64,000 nt of DNA. It comes from Nitrobacteraceae bacterium AZCC 2146. Lineage in GTDB: Bacteria; Pseudomonadota; Alphaproteobacteria; Rhizobiales; Xanthobacteraceae. This document shows, piece by piece, positions 1 through 8,526 of this stretch (positions are counted from its first letter, which is position 1; each line of letters starts with the position of its first letter). The stretch lies in the NCBI GenBank assembly GCA_036924855.1, contig JBAGRP010000001.1:5146001-5210000 (forward strand). Direction: 5' to 3'. The position numbers were made by a program, and so were the translations under genes. A model generated the notes under the pieces. That model was given only the letters and a program-made list of their open reading frames with translations, had not been told where the DNA came from and did no database searches.

Positions 1-180
1 CTGGCCATGCCCGTGCTGGCGATCGGTGGGGCATTCGGCCTGGGAGAGTCGATGGCGAAGTCGATCGGTCAAGCCGCGGAAAACGTTCAGGGCGCGGTGA
101 TCCACGGGTGCGGCCATTACGTGCCGGAGGAGCGGCCGGACGAGTTGCTGGCTATTTTGCTGCCCTTCAGCCTGGGCTGA
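1..180 (+). CDS. alpha/beta hydrolase, C-terminal fragment (runs in from the window edge)
   Basis: An open frame enters at base 1 and stops at TGA 178-180, giving the last 59 residues of a protein. It has an alanine/glycine-rich stretch followed by GCGHYVPEERPDELL, the usual C-terminal catalytic-histidine segment of epoxide-hydrolase or haloperoxidase-like alpha/beta hydrolases, where HxxxEE-P-xx is typical. The nucleophile and acid lie outside the window, so the substrate cannot be inferred. The ORF is followed by 136 bp before murA, so it probably belongs to a separate transcript. Confidence 0.7.
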   Translation: MAMPVLAIGGAFGLGESMAKSIGQAAENVQGAVIHGCGHYVPEERPDELLAILLPFSLG

Positions 181-316
181 GCGGTGAGGGAGCCCGGAAT
201 GACGAACAATTGTGCAGATTCGCCCAATCCCATCGAAAAGCCGCAAATTTCAAAGCTTTTGCTTTAAACAGCCCATCCGCCCTATAGTTCGGGCACAGCA
301 ATCAGCGGGAATCGGT

Positions 317-1606
317 ATGGATCGCATTCGCATCGTCGGCGGTAGCACGCTTAATGGCACCATTCCGATCTCTGGCGCGAAAAACGCCGCCCTGCCGTTA
401 ATGATCGCGGGTCTGCTGTCCGAAGAGACGCTGATCCTCGACAATGTGCCGCGGCTGGCCGATGTCGCGCAGCTGCAGCGGATTCTCGGCAACCACGGCG
501 TCGACATTATGTCGGCCGGAAAGCGCCCGGGCGACCACGAATATCAGGGCCAGACCCTGCATATCTCCGCCGCCAACATCATCGATACCACCGCGCCCTA
601 TGAGCTGGTGTCGAAGATGCGCGCCAGCTTCTGGGTGATTGCGCCGCTGTTGGCGCGGATGCACGAAGCCAAGGTGTCGCTGCCCGGCGGCTGTGCCATC
701 GGCACCCGCCCGGTGGATCTGCTGATCATGGCGCTGGAAAAGCTCGGCGCCGAGCTGACCATCGACGGCGGCTATGTGATCGCAAAGGCGCCCGGCGGCC
801 TCAAGGGTGCCGAGATCGATTTCGCCAAGGTCACCGTATCCGGCACCCATGTGGCGCTGATGGCGGCGACGCTCGCCAAGGGCACCACGGTCATCACCAA
901 TGCCGCCTGCGAACCCGAGATCGTCGATGTCGCCGACTGCCTGAACAAGATGGGCGCCCGCGTCAGCGGCGCCGGCACGCCGCGCATCGTCATCCAGGGT
1001 GTCAGCAAGCTGCATGGCGCCCGCCACACCGTGTTGCCGGACCGCATCGAGACCGGCACCTATGCCATGGCGGTGGCGATGACCGGCGGCGATGTCCAAT
1101 TGTCCGGCGCCCGGCCGGAATTGCTGCAGTCGGCGCTGGACGTGCTTACGGAGGCTGGCGCGACCATCACCGTCAACAACGACGGTATCCGCGTCGCCCG
1201 CAACGGCGCCGGCATCAAGCCGGTGACGGTTTCGACCGCGCCATTCCCCGGTTTCCCGACCGATCTGCAGGCTCAGCTGATGGCGTTGATGGCCTGCGCC
1301 AAGGGTAGCTCACAGATCACCGAGACGATCTTCGAGAACCGCTTCATGCATGTGCAGGAATTGGCGCGGTTCGGTGCCCAGATTCATCTCGACGGCGAAA
1401 CCGCCACCGTCGATGGCATCGCAAAACTGCGCGGCGCGCCTGTCATGGCGACAGATCTGCGTGCCTCGGTGTCGCTGGTGATCGCCGGCCTCGCCGCCGA
1501 AGGCGAGACCATGGTCAATCGCATCTATCATCTCGACCGCGGCTTTGAGCGGCTAGAGGAAAAACTCTCCGCCTGCGGCGCCACCATCGAGCGCATCAGC
1601 GGCTAG
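317..1606 (+). CDS. murA: UDP-N-acetylglucosamine 1-carboxyvinyltransferase
   Basis: MurA transfers enolpyruvate from PEP to UDP-GlcNAc, the first committed cytoplasmic step of peptidoglycan synthesis, and is the fosfomycin target. From ATG 317 the protein is 429 residues, the normal family length; an upstream in-frame start would add 35 residues without family similarity. The N-terminus MDRIRIVGG with SGAKNAALP is the classic EPSP-synthase-fold start. The PEP-binding loop [12 protein letters not shown] places the catalytic cysteine at about residue 126, so the fosfomycin-sensitive Cys form is present rather than a Cys-to-Asp variant. It heads a run of co-oriented housekeeping genes. Confidence 0.97.
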   Translation: MDRIRIVGGSTLNGTIPISGAKNAALPLMIAGLLSEETLILDNVPRLADVAQLQRILGNHGVDIMSAGKRPGDHEYQGQTLHISAANIIDTTAPYELVSKMRASFWVIAPLLARMHEAKVSLPGGCAIGTRPVDLLIMALEKLGAELTIDGGYVIAKAPGGLKGAEIDFAKVTVSGTHVALMAATLAKGTTVITNAACEPEIVDVADCLNKMGARVSGAGTPRIVIQGVSKLHGARHTVLPDRIETGTYAMAVAMTGGDVQLSGARPELLQSALDVLTEAGATITVNNDGIRVARNGAGIKPVTVSTAPFPGFPTDLQAQLMALMACAKGSSQITETIFENRFMHVQELARFGAQIHLDGETATVDGIAKLRGAPVMATDLRASVSLVIAGLAAEGETMVNRIYHLDRGFERLEEKLSACGATIERISG

Positions 1607-1640
1607 GTTTCTCGCAATTCTTGGAAGATCTGGGGCTGCC

Positions 1641-2087
1641 GTGACAGGTCAACGCAAGCTGATTGCTCTGGATGCTGATGACCTCGCGGTGATCTCCGCG
1701 CATGTGCAGGATGCCGCCGTTCGCGTCGGCGACATCCTGTGGCGGCAGAGCGAAAAGCGGCTGGTGGTCGGCATGAGACGGCTCGATTGGGACCAGACCA
1801 TCTCCGGCGAGGTCACGCCGCGCCGGCTGGTGGCGGCGCTGCGGTTTGACCGGGTGCTGGCCTGCAAGTCGCGCGATATCGATCTGGATGCCCCGGGCGC
1901 CGCGCTGGAGCTGCTTGGGATCGAGTTTCACCCCGGCGAGGCGCCGGGCGGGAGCGCAGTGCTGATGTTCGCCGAAGGCGGTGCGCTGCGGCTGGATGTC
2001 GAATGCCTCGAAGTCGAACTGACCGACCTCGGCACGGACGATCTCGGTGCCAGCGAGGTCGATGAGGCCTCCGGCCTCATCGCCTGA
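1641..2087 (+). CDS. DUF2948 family protein
   Basis: A 148-residue soluble protein starting at GTG 1641, 34 bp after murA. The sequence resembles the DUF2948 family of alphaproteobacteria, which is commonly found between murA and hisD. It shows alternating hydrophobic/charged strands (LIALDADDLAVISAHVQDA near the start, then RLVVGMRRLDW) and no signal peptide, transmembrane segment or recognisable catalytic motif. The function is unknown. Synteny with cell-wall and histidine-biosynthesis genes is conserved but does not reveal a role. Confidence 0.85.
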   Translation: MTGQRKLIALDADDLAVISAHVQDAAVRVGDILWRQSEKRLVVGMRRLDWDQTISGEVTPRRLVAALRFDRVLACKSRDIDLDAPGAALELLGIEFHPGEAPGGSAVLMFAEGGALRLDVECLEVELTDLGTDDLGASEVDEASGLIA

Positions 2088-2190
2088 GCCAATATTCATT
2101 TCTTCTGCCGCAGCACAGGGTTGACGGCGATTTGTCGCCGCGCCATTGAGCAGTGGGCCTTGGCCGGCAAGGCCCCGCCGGGACACCGCA

Positions 2191-3486
2191 ATGCCAATTC
2201 GCCTCACCACACGCAGCGCCGACTTCACCGCGGGCTTCAACGCCTTCCTCGCCATGAAGCGCGAGGTCGCGGCCGATATCGAGACTGCCACCCGGGCCAT
2301 CGTCGATGACGTAGCCGTGCGCGGCGACGTCGCGCTGCTCGAGGCCACCCGAAAATTCGACCGGCTGGATCTGGATGCCTCCGGCCTGCGCGTCGCCCCC
2401 GCCGAGGTGGATGCCGCGGTAGCCGCCTGCGACACTGATACCCTCGACGCCCTGAAATTCGCCCGCGGCCGCATCGAGCTGTTTCATCAGCGCCAGTTGC
2501 CGAAGGACGATCGCTTCACCGATGCGCTCGGCGTCGAACTCGGCTGGCGCTGGAGCGCCATCGAGGCCGTCGGCCTCTATGTGCCCGGCGGCACCGCGGC
2601 CTATCCGTCGTCGGTGCTGATGAATGCGGTGCCTGCAAAAGTCGCCGGCGTCGATCGCGTGGTGATGGTGGTGCCGTCGCCGGATGGCAAGCTCAATCCG
2701 CTGGTCCTGGCCGCCGCGCATCTCGGCGGTGTCTCGGAAATCTATCGCGTCGGCGGCGCTCAGGCCGTGGCCGCTTTGGCCTATGGCACCGAAACCATCG
2801 CGCCGGTCGCGAAAATCGTCGGGCCGGGCAATGCCTATGTCGCGGCCGCCAAACGCCAGGTGTTCGGCAAGGTCGGCATCGACATGATCGCGGGGCCTTC
2901 GGAAGTGCTTGTGATCGCCGACCACACCGGCAATGCCGACTGGATCGCTGCAGACCTTCTGGCGCAGGCCGAGCACGATGCCAACGCGCAGTCGATCCTG
3001 ATCACCGACAGCGTGGTCTTGGCCGACGACGTCGAGCGCGCCGTGGAAGCGCAACTCACCACGCTGCCGCGCGCGGACATCGCTCGCGCGTCGTGGAACG
3101 AGTATGGCGCCATCATTCTGGTGCAGACCCTCGACGAGGCCGTGACTTTGGCCAATTCCATCGCGGCCGAACATCTCGAAATCATGACCGCTGACGCCGA
3201 TGCGTTGTCGCTTCGCATCCGCAATGCCGGCGCGATCTTCCTCGGCCCGCATACGCCGGAAGCGATCGGCGATTACGTCGGCGGCTCCAACCATGTGCTG
3301 CCGACGGCGCGCTCGGCGCGGTTCTCGTCCGGGTTGGGGGTGCTTGACTTCATGAAGCGGACGTCGATCCTGAAATGCGGGCCGGATCAGCTGCGGGCGC
3401 TGGGACCGGCGGCGATGACGCTGGGTAAGGCCGAAGGCCTCGATGCCCACGCACGTTCGGTTGGATTGCGCCTCAATCTGCGATGA
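2191..3486 (+). CDS. hisD: histidinol dehydrogenase
   Basis: HisD catalyses the last two steps of histidine biosynthesis, oxidising L-histidinol to L-histidine with two NAD+, as a zinc-dependent cytoplasmic homodimer. From ATG 2191 it is 431 residues, a normal length; the frame extends upstream to a TTG but without family similarity. Visible motifs are [16 protein letters not shown], the [12 protein letters not shown] segment and AAEHLEIM carrying the catalytic Glu-His pair. The stop overlaps the ATG of the next gene (ATGA), so the two are translationally coupled. Confidence 0.97.
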   Translation: MPIRLTTRSADFTAGFNAFLAMKREVAADIETATRAIVDDVAVRGDVALLEATRKFDRLDLDASGLRVAPAEVDAAVAACDTDTLDALKFARGRIELFHQRQLPKDDRFTDALGVELGWRWSAIEAVGLYVPGGTAAYPSSVLMNAVPAKVAGVDRVVMVVPSPDGKLNPLVLAAAHLGGVSEIYRVGGAQAVAALAYGTETIAPVAKIVGPGNAYVAAAKRQVFGKVGIDMIAGPSEVLVIADHTGNADWIAADLLAQAEHDANAQSILITDSVVLADDVERAVEAQLTTLPRADIARASWNEYGAIILVQTLDEAVTLANSIAAEHLEIMTADADALSLRIRNAGAIFLGPHTPEAIGDYVGGSNHVLPTARSARFSSGLGVLDFMKRTSILKCGPDQLRALGPAAMTLGKAEGLDAHARSVGLRLNLR

Positions 3487-3977
3487 GCAAGGCCCCCCCA
3501 AAGGAAGATTCCCACAACCGCATCGTCGCGGTGACGCTCGATGAGGAGTCGATTGGCCGTTCCGGGCCGGATATCGAGCACGAACGCGCGATTGCGATCT
3601 ACGATCTCGTGGAGAAGAACCTGTTTGCGCCGGATGGTGCCGACGCCGGGCCGTTCATGCTGCATCTCGGCATCACTGGCAACCGGCTGATGTTCGACAT
3701 CCGTCGCGAGGACGGCACGCCCGTCGTCGCGCATCTGCTTTCGCTGACGCCGTTTCGCCGCATCGTGAAGGACTACTTCATGATCTGCGACAGCTACTAC
3801 CAGGCGATTCGCACCGCGACGCCCGACAAGATCGAAGCCATCGACATGGGCCGCCGCGGCATCCATGACGAGGGTTCGCGTACCCTGATGGAGCGGCTGC
3901 ATGGCAAGGTGCGGGTCGATTTCGAGACCGCACGGCGGCTGTTTACGCTGATCTCCGTCCTTCACTGGAAAGGATAA
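3483..3977 (+). CDS. UPF0262 family protein
   Basis: A 164-residue cytoplasmic protein whose ATG overlaps the hisD stop. It matches the UPF0262 family: an N-terminal segment [15 protein letters not shown], a central ERAIAIYDL and a C-terminal [11 protein letters not shown]. No catalytic signature is evident and the biochemical role is unknown. The hisD-UPF0262-phosphatase arrangement recurs in rhizobiales. Only 6 bp separate it from the following phosphatase gene, so it is almost certainly co-transcribed. Confidence 0.88.
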   Translation: MSKAPPKEDSHNRIVAVTLDEESIGRSGPDIEHERAIAIYDLVEKNLFAPDGADAGPFMLHLGITGNRLMFDIRREDGTPVVAHLLSLTPFRRIVKDYFMICDSYYQAIRTATPDKIEAIDMGRRGIHDEGSRTLMERLHGKVRVDFETARRLFTLISVLHWKG

Positions 3978-3983
3978 CCGGGG

Positions 3984-4451
3984 GTGTCCGCGCCGCCCCG
4001 CGTGCGCCCCCCGCAGGCCATATTGTTCGCCTGCGGCCAGAACAGCGTGCGCTCGCCAATGGCGGCCAGTCTGCTGCAGCACATGTTTCCCCACGCGCTC
4101 TATGTGAAGTCCGCTGGGGTCAAGAAGGGCGAACTCGATCCCTTCGCGGTGGCCGTAATGGCCGAACTCGGCCAGGACATCTCAAAGCACAAGCCGACTA
4201 CCTTCGAGGAACTCGACGATTGGGAAGGCCTCAACTTCGACCTCATCATCACCCTGTCGCCGGAGGCGCATCACAAGGCGCTGGACCTGACGCGCACCGA
4301 TGCCGCGGAGGTGGAATACTGGCCGACCCTGGACCCGACGGGAACCGAGGGCAACCGCGAGCAGAAGCTCGCCGCCTATCGCGAGGTTTGCGATAGCCTG
4401 CTGCTGCGGATACGCAAACGTTTTGCCAAGGGCGGCGCGGCCAGCGGCTAA
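3984..4451 (+). CDS. low-molecular-weight protein-tyrosine phosphatase family protein
   Basis: A 155-residue protein of the LMW phosphatase/arsenate reductase fold, starting at GTG 3984. The phosphate-binding loop FACGQNSVRSPMA gives the C(X)5R signature with the nucleophilic cysteine at residue 17 and arginine at 23. A DPTG segment near residue 117 may supply the general acid. The family includes tyrosine phosphatases and thioredoxin-type arsenate reductases. Here the absence of other ars genes argues for a phosphatase, but activity cannot be settled from sequence. Confidence 0.88.
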   Translation: MSAPPRVRPPQAILFACGQNSVRSPMAASLLQHMFPHALYVKSAGVKKGELDPFAVAVMAELGQDISKHKPTTFEELDDWEGLNFDLIITLSPEAHHKALDLTRTDAAEVEYWPTLDPTGTEGNREQKLAAYREVCDSLLLRIRKRFAKGGAASG

Positions 4452-4526
4452 ACGCCGCCTGCGCGGTTGTCGAAGCGGTGGCCTTCCGATAGGTTCCGCG
4501 CGCTCTTCCAGGATCGATAAACCCGC

Positions 4527-5150
4527 ATGCTCGGTCGTCCCAAATTCGTTCTCGCCTCCGGTTCGCCTCGTCGCCTCAGCCTGCTCAACCAGGCCGGCAT
4601 CGAGCCCGATGCGCTGCGTCCCGCCGATGTCGACGAGACCCCGAAACGGGGCGAACTGCCGCGTGCTTGCGCCAATCGCCTTGCCCGCGCCAAGGCCGAC
4701 GCGGCGCTGAAATCGGTTCAGCTCGACGACGAATTGCGCGGCTCGTTCATTCTGGCCGCGGATACGGTGGTTGCAGTCGGTCGCCGCATCCTGCCGAAAG
4801 CGGAACTGGTCGATGAGGCCTCGCAGTGCCTGCGGCTGCTGTCCGGCCGCAACCATCGCGTCTACACGGCTGTCTGTCTCGTGACGCCGAAAGAGACCTT
4901 CCGGCAGCGCCTGATCGAGACCCGGGTGCGCTTCAAGCGGCTCACCGAAGAAGACATCCAGACCTATATCGGCTCCGGCGAGTGGCGCGGCAAAGCCGGC
5001 GGCTATGCCGTACAGGGCATCGCCGGCTCCTTCGTGGTCAAGATGGTCGGCTCCTACAGCAACATCGTTGGCCTGCCGCTATATGAAACGGTGTCGCTGC
5101 TGGGGGGCGAAGGTTTTCCGATTCGCTTCGGCTGGCTGAATGCCAGCTAA
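4527..5150 (+). CDS. maf: Maf-family nucleoside triphosphate pyrophosphatase
   Basis: Maf proteins hydrolyse non-canonical or modified nucleoside triphosphates to the monophosphate, a cytoplasmic house-cleaning role linked to septum control. The 207-residue product begins [20 protein letters not shown], containing the family S-x-SPRR phosphate-binding motif, and has the catalytic aspartate motif FILAADTVV. An [13 protein letters not shown] segment near the C-terminus is also typical. The C-terminal 11 bp overlap yacG. Whether it prefers dTTP/UTP or m7GTP is not resolved here. Confidence 0.95.
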   Translation: MLGRPKFVLASGSPRRLSLLNQAGIEPDALRPADVDETPKRGELPRACANRLARAKADAALKSVQLDDELRGSFILAADTVVAVGRRILPKAELVDEASQCLRLLSGRNHRVYTAVCLVTPKETFRQRLIETRVRFKRLTEEDIQTYIGSGEWRGKAGGYAVQGIAGSFVVKMVGSYSNIVGLPLYETVSLLGGEGFPIRFGWLNAS

Positions 5151-5325
5151 GCCGCCAGAGCCTGCGGCCAAGGCCGCCAAACCGTGCCCGATCTGCGGAA
5201 AACCCTCGGTCGCGGCCTCAAAACCTTTCTGTTCGGAGCGATGCCGCGACGTCGATCTGAACCGCTGGCTGTCGAATTCCTATTCGATTCCCGCCAGCAC
5301 GGACGATGACGAAGACGCCGAATAG
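5140..5325 (+). CDS. yacG: DNA gyrase inhibitor / zinc-binding protein YacG
   Basis: A 61-residue zinc-ribbon protein. It has CPICGKP near residue 16 and [15 protein letters not shown] near residue 31, giving four cysteines for one zinc ion, then an acidic tail. In Escherichia coli YacG binds GyrB and inhibits gyrase; that role is transferred by family. It starts inside the end of maf (11-bp overlap), so it is translationally coupled. It closes the housekeeping operon before tRNA-Phe. Confidence 0.95.
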   Translation: MPAKPPEPAAKAAKPCPICGKPSVAASKPFCSERCRDVDLNRWLSNSYSIPASTDDDEDAE

Positions 5326-5495
5326 GCAATTTGCGTCGCGCGGCGCGGATGCCGGCTGGCTGACCACGCCCGAACCGGCCATTTCCCATTGTTTTGACAA
5401 AGAAATCCGCTTCCCAAGCAATCGCCGTCGGGCGGGTGGACAGGGCCCGTCAGCCTGACTATAAACCGGCGCTCCCTGGACCTGATCCGGGCGGC

Positions 5496-5571
5496 GCCCA
5501 GGTAGCTCAGTTGGTAGAGCATGCGACTGAAAATCGCAGTGTCGGTGGTTCGATCCCGCCCCTGGGCACCA
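5496..5571 (+). tRNA. tRNA-Phe(GAA)
   Basis: A 76-nt cloverleaf. The acceptor stem GCCCAGG pairs with CCTGGGC (5561-5567), with discriminator A and an encoded CCA at 5569-5571. The D-arm contains AGCTCAGTTGGTAGAGC. The anticodon stem TGCGA/TCGCA (5522-5526/5534-5538) holds the loop CTGAAAA with anticodon GAA at 5529-5531. The T-arm is GGTGGTTCGATCCCGCC. Decayed integrase sequence lies just downstream in the same orientation, as expected for a tRNA used as an integration site. Confidence 0.97.
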
Positions 5572-5575
5572 TTCA

Positions 5576-5600
5576 GCTTTTAAGCGCTTGTTTTAAAAGC
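5576..5600 (+). terminator. AT-rich stem-loop just after tRNA-Phe
   Basis: Perfect 8-bp arms GCTTTTAA (5576-5583) and TTAAAAGC (5593-5600) flank a 9-nt loop, 4 nt after the encoded CCA. There is no clear U-run after it, so it may be a processing or termination signal for the tRNA transcript. The assignment is tentative. Confidence 0.4.
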
Positions 5601-5670
5601 AAATAAGCAACATCAGAGGCTTAGCGCTACCCGGCTGGTACAAAAGGCTGGCACAACGTCGCTTGCAACG

Positions 5671-5840
5671 TCACGTCCCTGGAAGCATCCCAACAGTGGT
5701 GTCTACCGGCTTCGCAAGCGCGTTCCAGATGACGGCTGAAGCTTGCCGGCAAGCGTGAAGAGAAGCGCAGCCTACAAACTCGCGACCCCGGTGAGGCTAA
5801 GCGCCGGCAAGCCAAAGCACTGGTTGAATTTGAGGGCTGC
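5671..5840 (+). pseudogene. decayed tyrosine-recombinase (phage/island integrase), N-terminal remnant
   Basis: Reading one frame from about 5671 gives SRPWKHPNSGVYRLRKRVPDD followed by a stop. Shifting frame at about 5739 continues with KLAGKREEKRSLQTRDPGEA and then KRRQAKALVEFE. Together these match the N-terminal segment of integrases that have a VYYxRKRVP...GKREEK-SL-TRDP-EAK arrangement. The frameshift, the internal stop and the absence of the catalytic R-H-R-Y domain downstream show it is dead. It sits about 100 bp behind tRNA-Phe in the same orientation, which suggests a former integrative element. Confidence 0.7.
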
Positions 5841-5984
5841 AGGACAAACCTGCGCGCGGGACCGAAGGCACTTGCGGAGCGCTAGGCGCACCAGATGGCC
5901 GTGTCTGTCCACCACCGCTGGCTGCCGCAGTACCTGGACAACCCCAGTCAGCAGACGGCTTGGAATGTCGATTTGGCCGATCGG

Positions 5985-6286
5985 CTGCCGCTCGCCGAAG
6001 GCGGTACCAGAATGATCTGGCCGCGACGTACTACGCCCAGCGCGCGACAGCCGGACGGATCGTCAGCGAGGGCACTGCACTCACCCACCGGGCGCAAGGC
6101 TTCGCCGATGTTTCCGGCCTCTACGCGCCAGAGCAGCTTGCGGGTTGGAAGAAAGTTCCGGCCGCCGTGCATGAGGCTGGTGGCGAGATCGTCTCGCAGC
6201 TTTGGTCGTTGGGCGCGGGCGCGTTGGTGAGCGCGCTTTTGGGCTGGCACCATGACGTTGAACCGACTGGTCCAGCCTACATATGA
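5985..6286 (+). pseudogene. decayed old-yellow-enzyme (NADH:flavin oxidoreductase) remnant
   Basis: From about 6005 the frame reads NDLAATYYAQRATAG, then IVSEGT, QGFADVSGLYAPEQLAGWKK and VHEAGGEIVSQLW. These are successive hallmark segments of the N-terminal half of OYE/NemA-type ene-reductases. The start is lost (a matching AEGGT lies in another frame at about 5990). After QLW the expected HVGR-x-S/H motif is corrupted, and the frame ends at 6286, so only about 90 of some 360 residues remain. It lies in the debris between tRNA-Phe and the formate dehydrogenase gene. Confidence 0.65.
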
Positions 6287-6381
6287 GAGTTGTCCAAAAA
6301 TGCCCGCATAAGAGTCGTGCGCGCGAAATAGCTTGTTCAAGGGCATTGGCGAAATGGCGGGCCGTCGATTGGGAGGAAGAG

Positions 6382-7548
6382 ATGGCGAAAGTTCTATGTG
6401 TGCTCTACGACGATCCGGTTGCTGGGTATCCGAAATCCTATGCTCGGGACGGGATTCCGAAAATCGAACGTTATCCCGGGGGGCAGACAACGCCGACGCC
6501 AAAGCGGATCGATTTCAAGCCCGGCGAACTTCTCGGCTCGGTCTCGGGGGGACTCGGGCTGCGTAAATTCCTGGAGGGTCTGGGCCACACCTTCATCGTA
6601 ACCTCGGATAAGGAGGGGGCGACCTCGGTCTTCGAGCGCGAACTGCCCGACGCGGAAATCGTCATCTCGCAACCGTTCTGGCCAGCCTATCTAACGGCAG
6701 AAAGGATCGCGAAGGCGAAAACGCTGAAGCTTGCGATCACGGCGGGCATCGGGTCGGATCACGTCGACCTTCAAGCTGCCATCGAGCATGGCGTCACGGT
6801 CGCGGAAGTTACCTATAGCAACAGCATCAGCGTGTCCGAACACGTGGTGATGATGATCCTGTCGCTCGTGCGCAATTACATCCCTTCCTACAAGTGGGTG
6901 ATCGACGGCGGGTGGAACATTGCCGACTGCGTGTCTTCCTCCTACGATCTCGAAGCGATGGAAGTCGGTACGGTTGGTTCCGGACGCATCGGCTTGGCAG
7001 TTCTGAGGCGATTGAAGCCCTTTGATGTCAAGCTTCATTACACCGATCGGCATCGGCTCCCGGAAGATGTCGAGAAAGACCTGAACCTCACCTACCACCC
7101 GGATGTCGAGTCAATGGTGCGCGTCTGCGACGTGGTCACGATCAACGCTCCGTTGCATCCGGAGACTGAGCACCTCTTCAATGACACCCTCATCAACAAG
7201 ATGAAGCGCGGCGCATATCTGGTGAATACGGCGCGCGGCAAGATCTGCGATCGCGACGCTGTCGTCCGTGCCTTGAAGAGCGGGAAGCTTGCTGGTTATG
7301 CGGGCGACGTCTGGTTCCCTCAGCCAGCGCCGAGGGACCACCCCTGGCGGACGATGCCTCACCACGGCATGACGCCGCACACCTCGGGGACGTCATTGTC
7401 CGCTCAGGCCCGTTACGCTGCCGGGACCCGGGAGATCCTTGAATGCTGGTTTGAAGGTCGCCCGATCCGCGAGGAGTATCTGATTGTGGATAGCGGCAAG
7501 CTGGCCGGCACGGGTGCGCATTCCTACAGCGTTGGCAAGACCGCTTAG
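6382..7548 (+). CDS. fdh: NAD-dependent formate dehydrogenase (single-subunit, D-2-hydroxyacid dehydrogenase superfamily)
   Basis: Oxidises formate to CO2 with NAD+; a soluble cofactor-free homodimer. The 388-residue product starts at ATG 6382 behind GGGAGGAAG. It aligns almost colinearly with the Pseudomonas sp. 101 enzyme as I recall it. Catalytic positions are present: Asn147 (YSNSIS), Arg285 (NTARGK), Gln314 (WFPQPAP) and His333 (TPHTSGT). The Rossmann loop GTVGSGRIG and Asp222-Arg223 (YTDRHR) indicate NAD+ rather than NADP+. Two cysteines known to limit stability of the Pseudomonas enzyme (145 and 255) are Ser146 and Ala256 here. It stands alone in the accessory patch behind tRNA-Phe, with no partner genes for methylotrophy. 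Confidence 0.95.
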   Translation: MAKVLCVLYDDPVAGYPKSYARDGIPKIERYPGGQTTPTPKRIDFKPGELLGSVSGGLGLRKFLEGLGHTFIVTSDKEGATSVFERELPDAEIVISQPFWPAYLTAERIAKAKTLKLAITAGIGSDHVDLQAAIEHGVTVAEVTYSNSISVSEHVVMMILSLVRNYIPSYKWVIDGGWNIADCVSSSYDLEAMEVGTVGSGRIGLAVLRRLKPFDVKLHYTDRHRLPEDVEKDLNLTYHPDVESMVRVCDVVTINAPLHPETEHLFNDTLINKMKRGAYLVNTARGKICDRDAVVRALKSGKLAGYAGDVWFPQPAPRDHPWRTMPHHGMTPHTSGTSLSAQARYAAGTREILECWFEGRPIREEYLIVDSGKLAGTGAHSYSVGKTA

Positions 7549-7555
7549 CCGATAT

Positions 7556-7577
7556 GGAGGCCCAGGCCTGGCCCTCC
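7556..7577 (+). terminator. GC-rich hairpin between convergent formate dehydrogenase and lux genes
   Basis: An 11-bp inverted repeat with one mismatch and no loop spacer (GGAGGCCCAGG / CCTGGCCCTCC) begins 8 bp after the fdh stop, in the convergent gap before the luxI-linked small ORF. There is no U-run on either strand, so intrinsic termination is only a possibility. Confidence 0.35.
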
Positions 7578-7636
7578 GAGGGGGCGACTAGATGAAGCCG
7601 TGGCGTGGTCGGCCACTCCTCGAAGCGTGCTCGACT

Positions 7637-7873
7637 TCACTCGCCATTGCGCAGTCTTGTGCCCGACCTTTCGTGGTCGTCGCCGGCTGCTGTATTGTCC
7701 TGGTTGAGATAGGCGGCCAGCCGAATTCCTTCGTTCAACAGTGCCATCTTGAGAATCTCGACAGTCGTGTCCGATCGACACGCCTCCGCCACCTTGATCG
7801 CATGCAGGATGGTCGTCACGAGATTATCTTCGTGGGCTCTTCCCTCAATCACCCTGAGATGAATCAACGACAT
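7637..7873 (-). CDS. small protein of unknown function, coupled to luxI
   Basis: A 78-residue ORF whose ATG (7873-7871) follows the luxI stop by one base (TGAGATG), implying translational coupling. The sequence begins MSLIHLRVIEGRAHEDNLV and continues TTILHAIKVAEACRSDTTVE and ILKMALLNEGIRLAAYLN. This predicts two amphipathic helices followed by a disordered charged tail. There is no signal peptide. I do not recognise a domain. A longer in-frame start inside luxI exists, but the first 40 residues from it look like out-of-frame luxI. It may be a quorum-sensing accessory protein, by position only. Confidence 0.6.
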   Translation of the reverse strand: MSLIHLRVIEGRAHEDNLVTTILHAIKVAEACRSDTTVEILKMALLNEGIRLAAYLNQDNTAAGDDHERSGTRLRNGE

Positions 7874-7874
7874 C

Positions 7875-8489
7875 TCAAGCGATCCGGCGGTGGGCGACGA
7901 CGTCGTCAAGCACCGACGCCTCGATGTCAACGGACTTGCGGACGCGGGACAGGCAACTCTCGCTGACGCTGAACAGAACGGCGATCGCCGCTTCACCCTG
8001 AATCATCTGGGGAAGTCCAAGCGGTTCGATTTCGAATCCGAAGCCCTGCAGGATCGGAAGGCGCAATGGGTTGATGACCGATGTGTAGCCGGCCAGGCCT
8101 TCGTCGAGGCCATATTCCTGAATGGCGACCAGAAGTTCGAAGTAATGCCGGCTTCGGCGCTCGGTCTTGCGCATCGCAAAGCGCGTCAGCTCAAGCACAT
8201 CGCGTCGCTGCGGAATGGCGCCATCGACCAGGATCGGAAAATGCTCCGCCAACATGTGGGGCAGCGTCGTGGGATAGAGCCGGAAACCGCCGGCCACATT
8301 ATCCTTGTCGTCGGCGGCGATCACATAGACGGCTGCCTCGTTGTCGTACTGGTCTTTCTCGTAGAAGCCGTCCCGCTCGAATTCCGTCCAGCCTCGCTCT
8401 TTCACGAACACTTCATGCCGCAATCGGAATTGCCGATCCATGACCACAGCGAATTGGCTGCGATTCCCATTGTGGACGACCCTGATCAT
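7875..8489 (-). CDS. LuxI-family acyl-homoserine-lactone synthase
   Basis: Makes an N-acyl-homoserine-lactone signal from S-adenosylmethionine and an acyl-ACP or acyl-CoA. The 204-residue protein keeps the invariant LuxI residues: Arg24, Phe28 and Trp34 in RLRHEVFVKERGW, Asp46 and Asp49 in KDQYDNE, Arg70 in GGFRL, and Glu100/Arg103 in LELTRF. The acyl chain cannot be predicted; relatives in bradyrhizobia include branched-chain and aryl-HSL synthases. It lies 84 bp downstream of a luxR gene on the same strand. Its Shine-Dalgarno sequence is buried in a strong hairpin (8493-8526). Confidence 0.95.
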   Translation of the reverse strand: MIRVVHNGNRSQFAVVMDRQFRLRHEVFVKERGWTEFERDGFYEKDQYDNEAAVYVIAADDKDNVAGGFRLYPTTLPHMLAEHFPILVDGAIPQRRDVLELTRFAMRKTERRSRHYFELLVAIQEYGLDEGLAGYTSVINPLRLPILQGFGFEIEPLGLPQMIQGEAAIAVLFSVSESCLSRVRKSVDIEASVLDDVVAHRRIA

Positions 8490-8492
8490 GAA

Positions 8493-8526
8493 AAAGCTCC
8501 CCGCGTGCCGTGACGCGGGGAGCTTT
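8493..8526 (-). promoter_or_regulatory. hairpin enclosing the luxI Shine-Dalgarno sequence
   Basis: Perfect 14-bp arms AAAGCTCCCCGCGT (8493-8506) and ACGCGGGGAGCTTT (8513-8526) flank a 6-nt loop. On the minus strand the 3' arm contains GGGGAG, then CTTTTTC and the luxI ATG at 8489, so the ribosome-binding site (7-nt spacing) is fully base-paired. The same hairpin followed by five U residues also looks like an intrinsic terminator between luxR and luxI. Either reading implies control of luxI at the RNA level. Confidence 0.7.

Noticed and set aside
2077..3501. 474-codon minus-strand frame
   Set aside because: Fully antisense to hisD, which has conserved catalytic motifs.
5743..6015. 90-codon and 111-codon plus-strand frames behind tRNA-Phe
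   Set aside because: These frames run across the integrase and OYE remnants out of register; the matching residues lie in other frames, so they are not genes.
7592..7966. Plus-strand frame opposite luxI
   Set aside because: Overlaps the coupled small ORF and luxI on the other strand and has no similarity.
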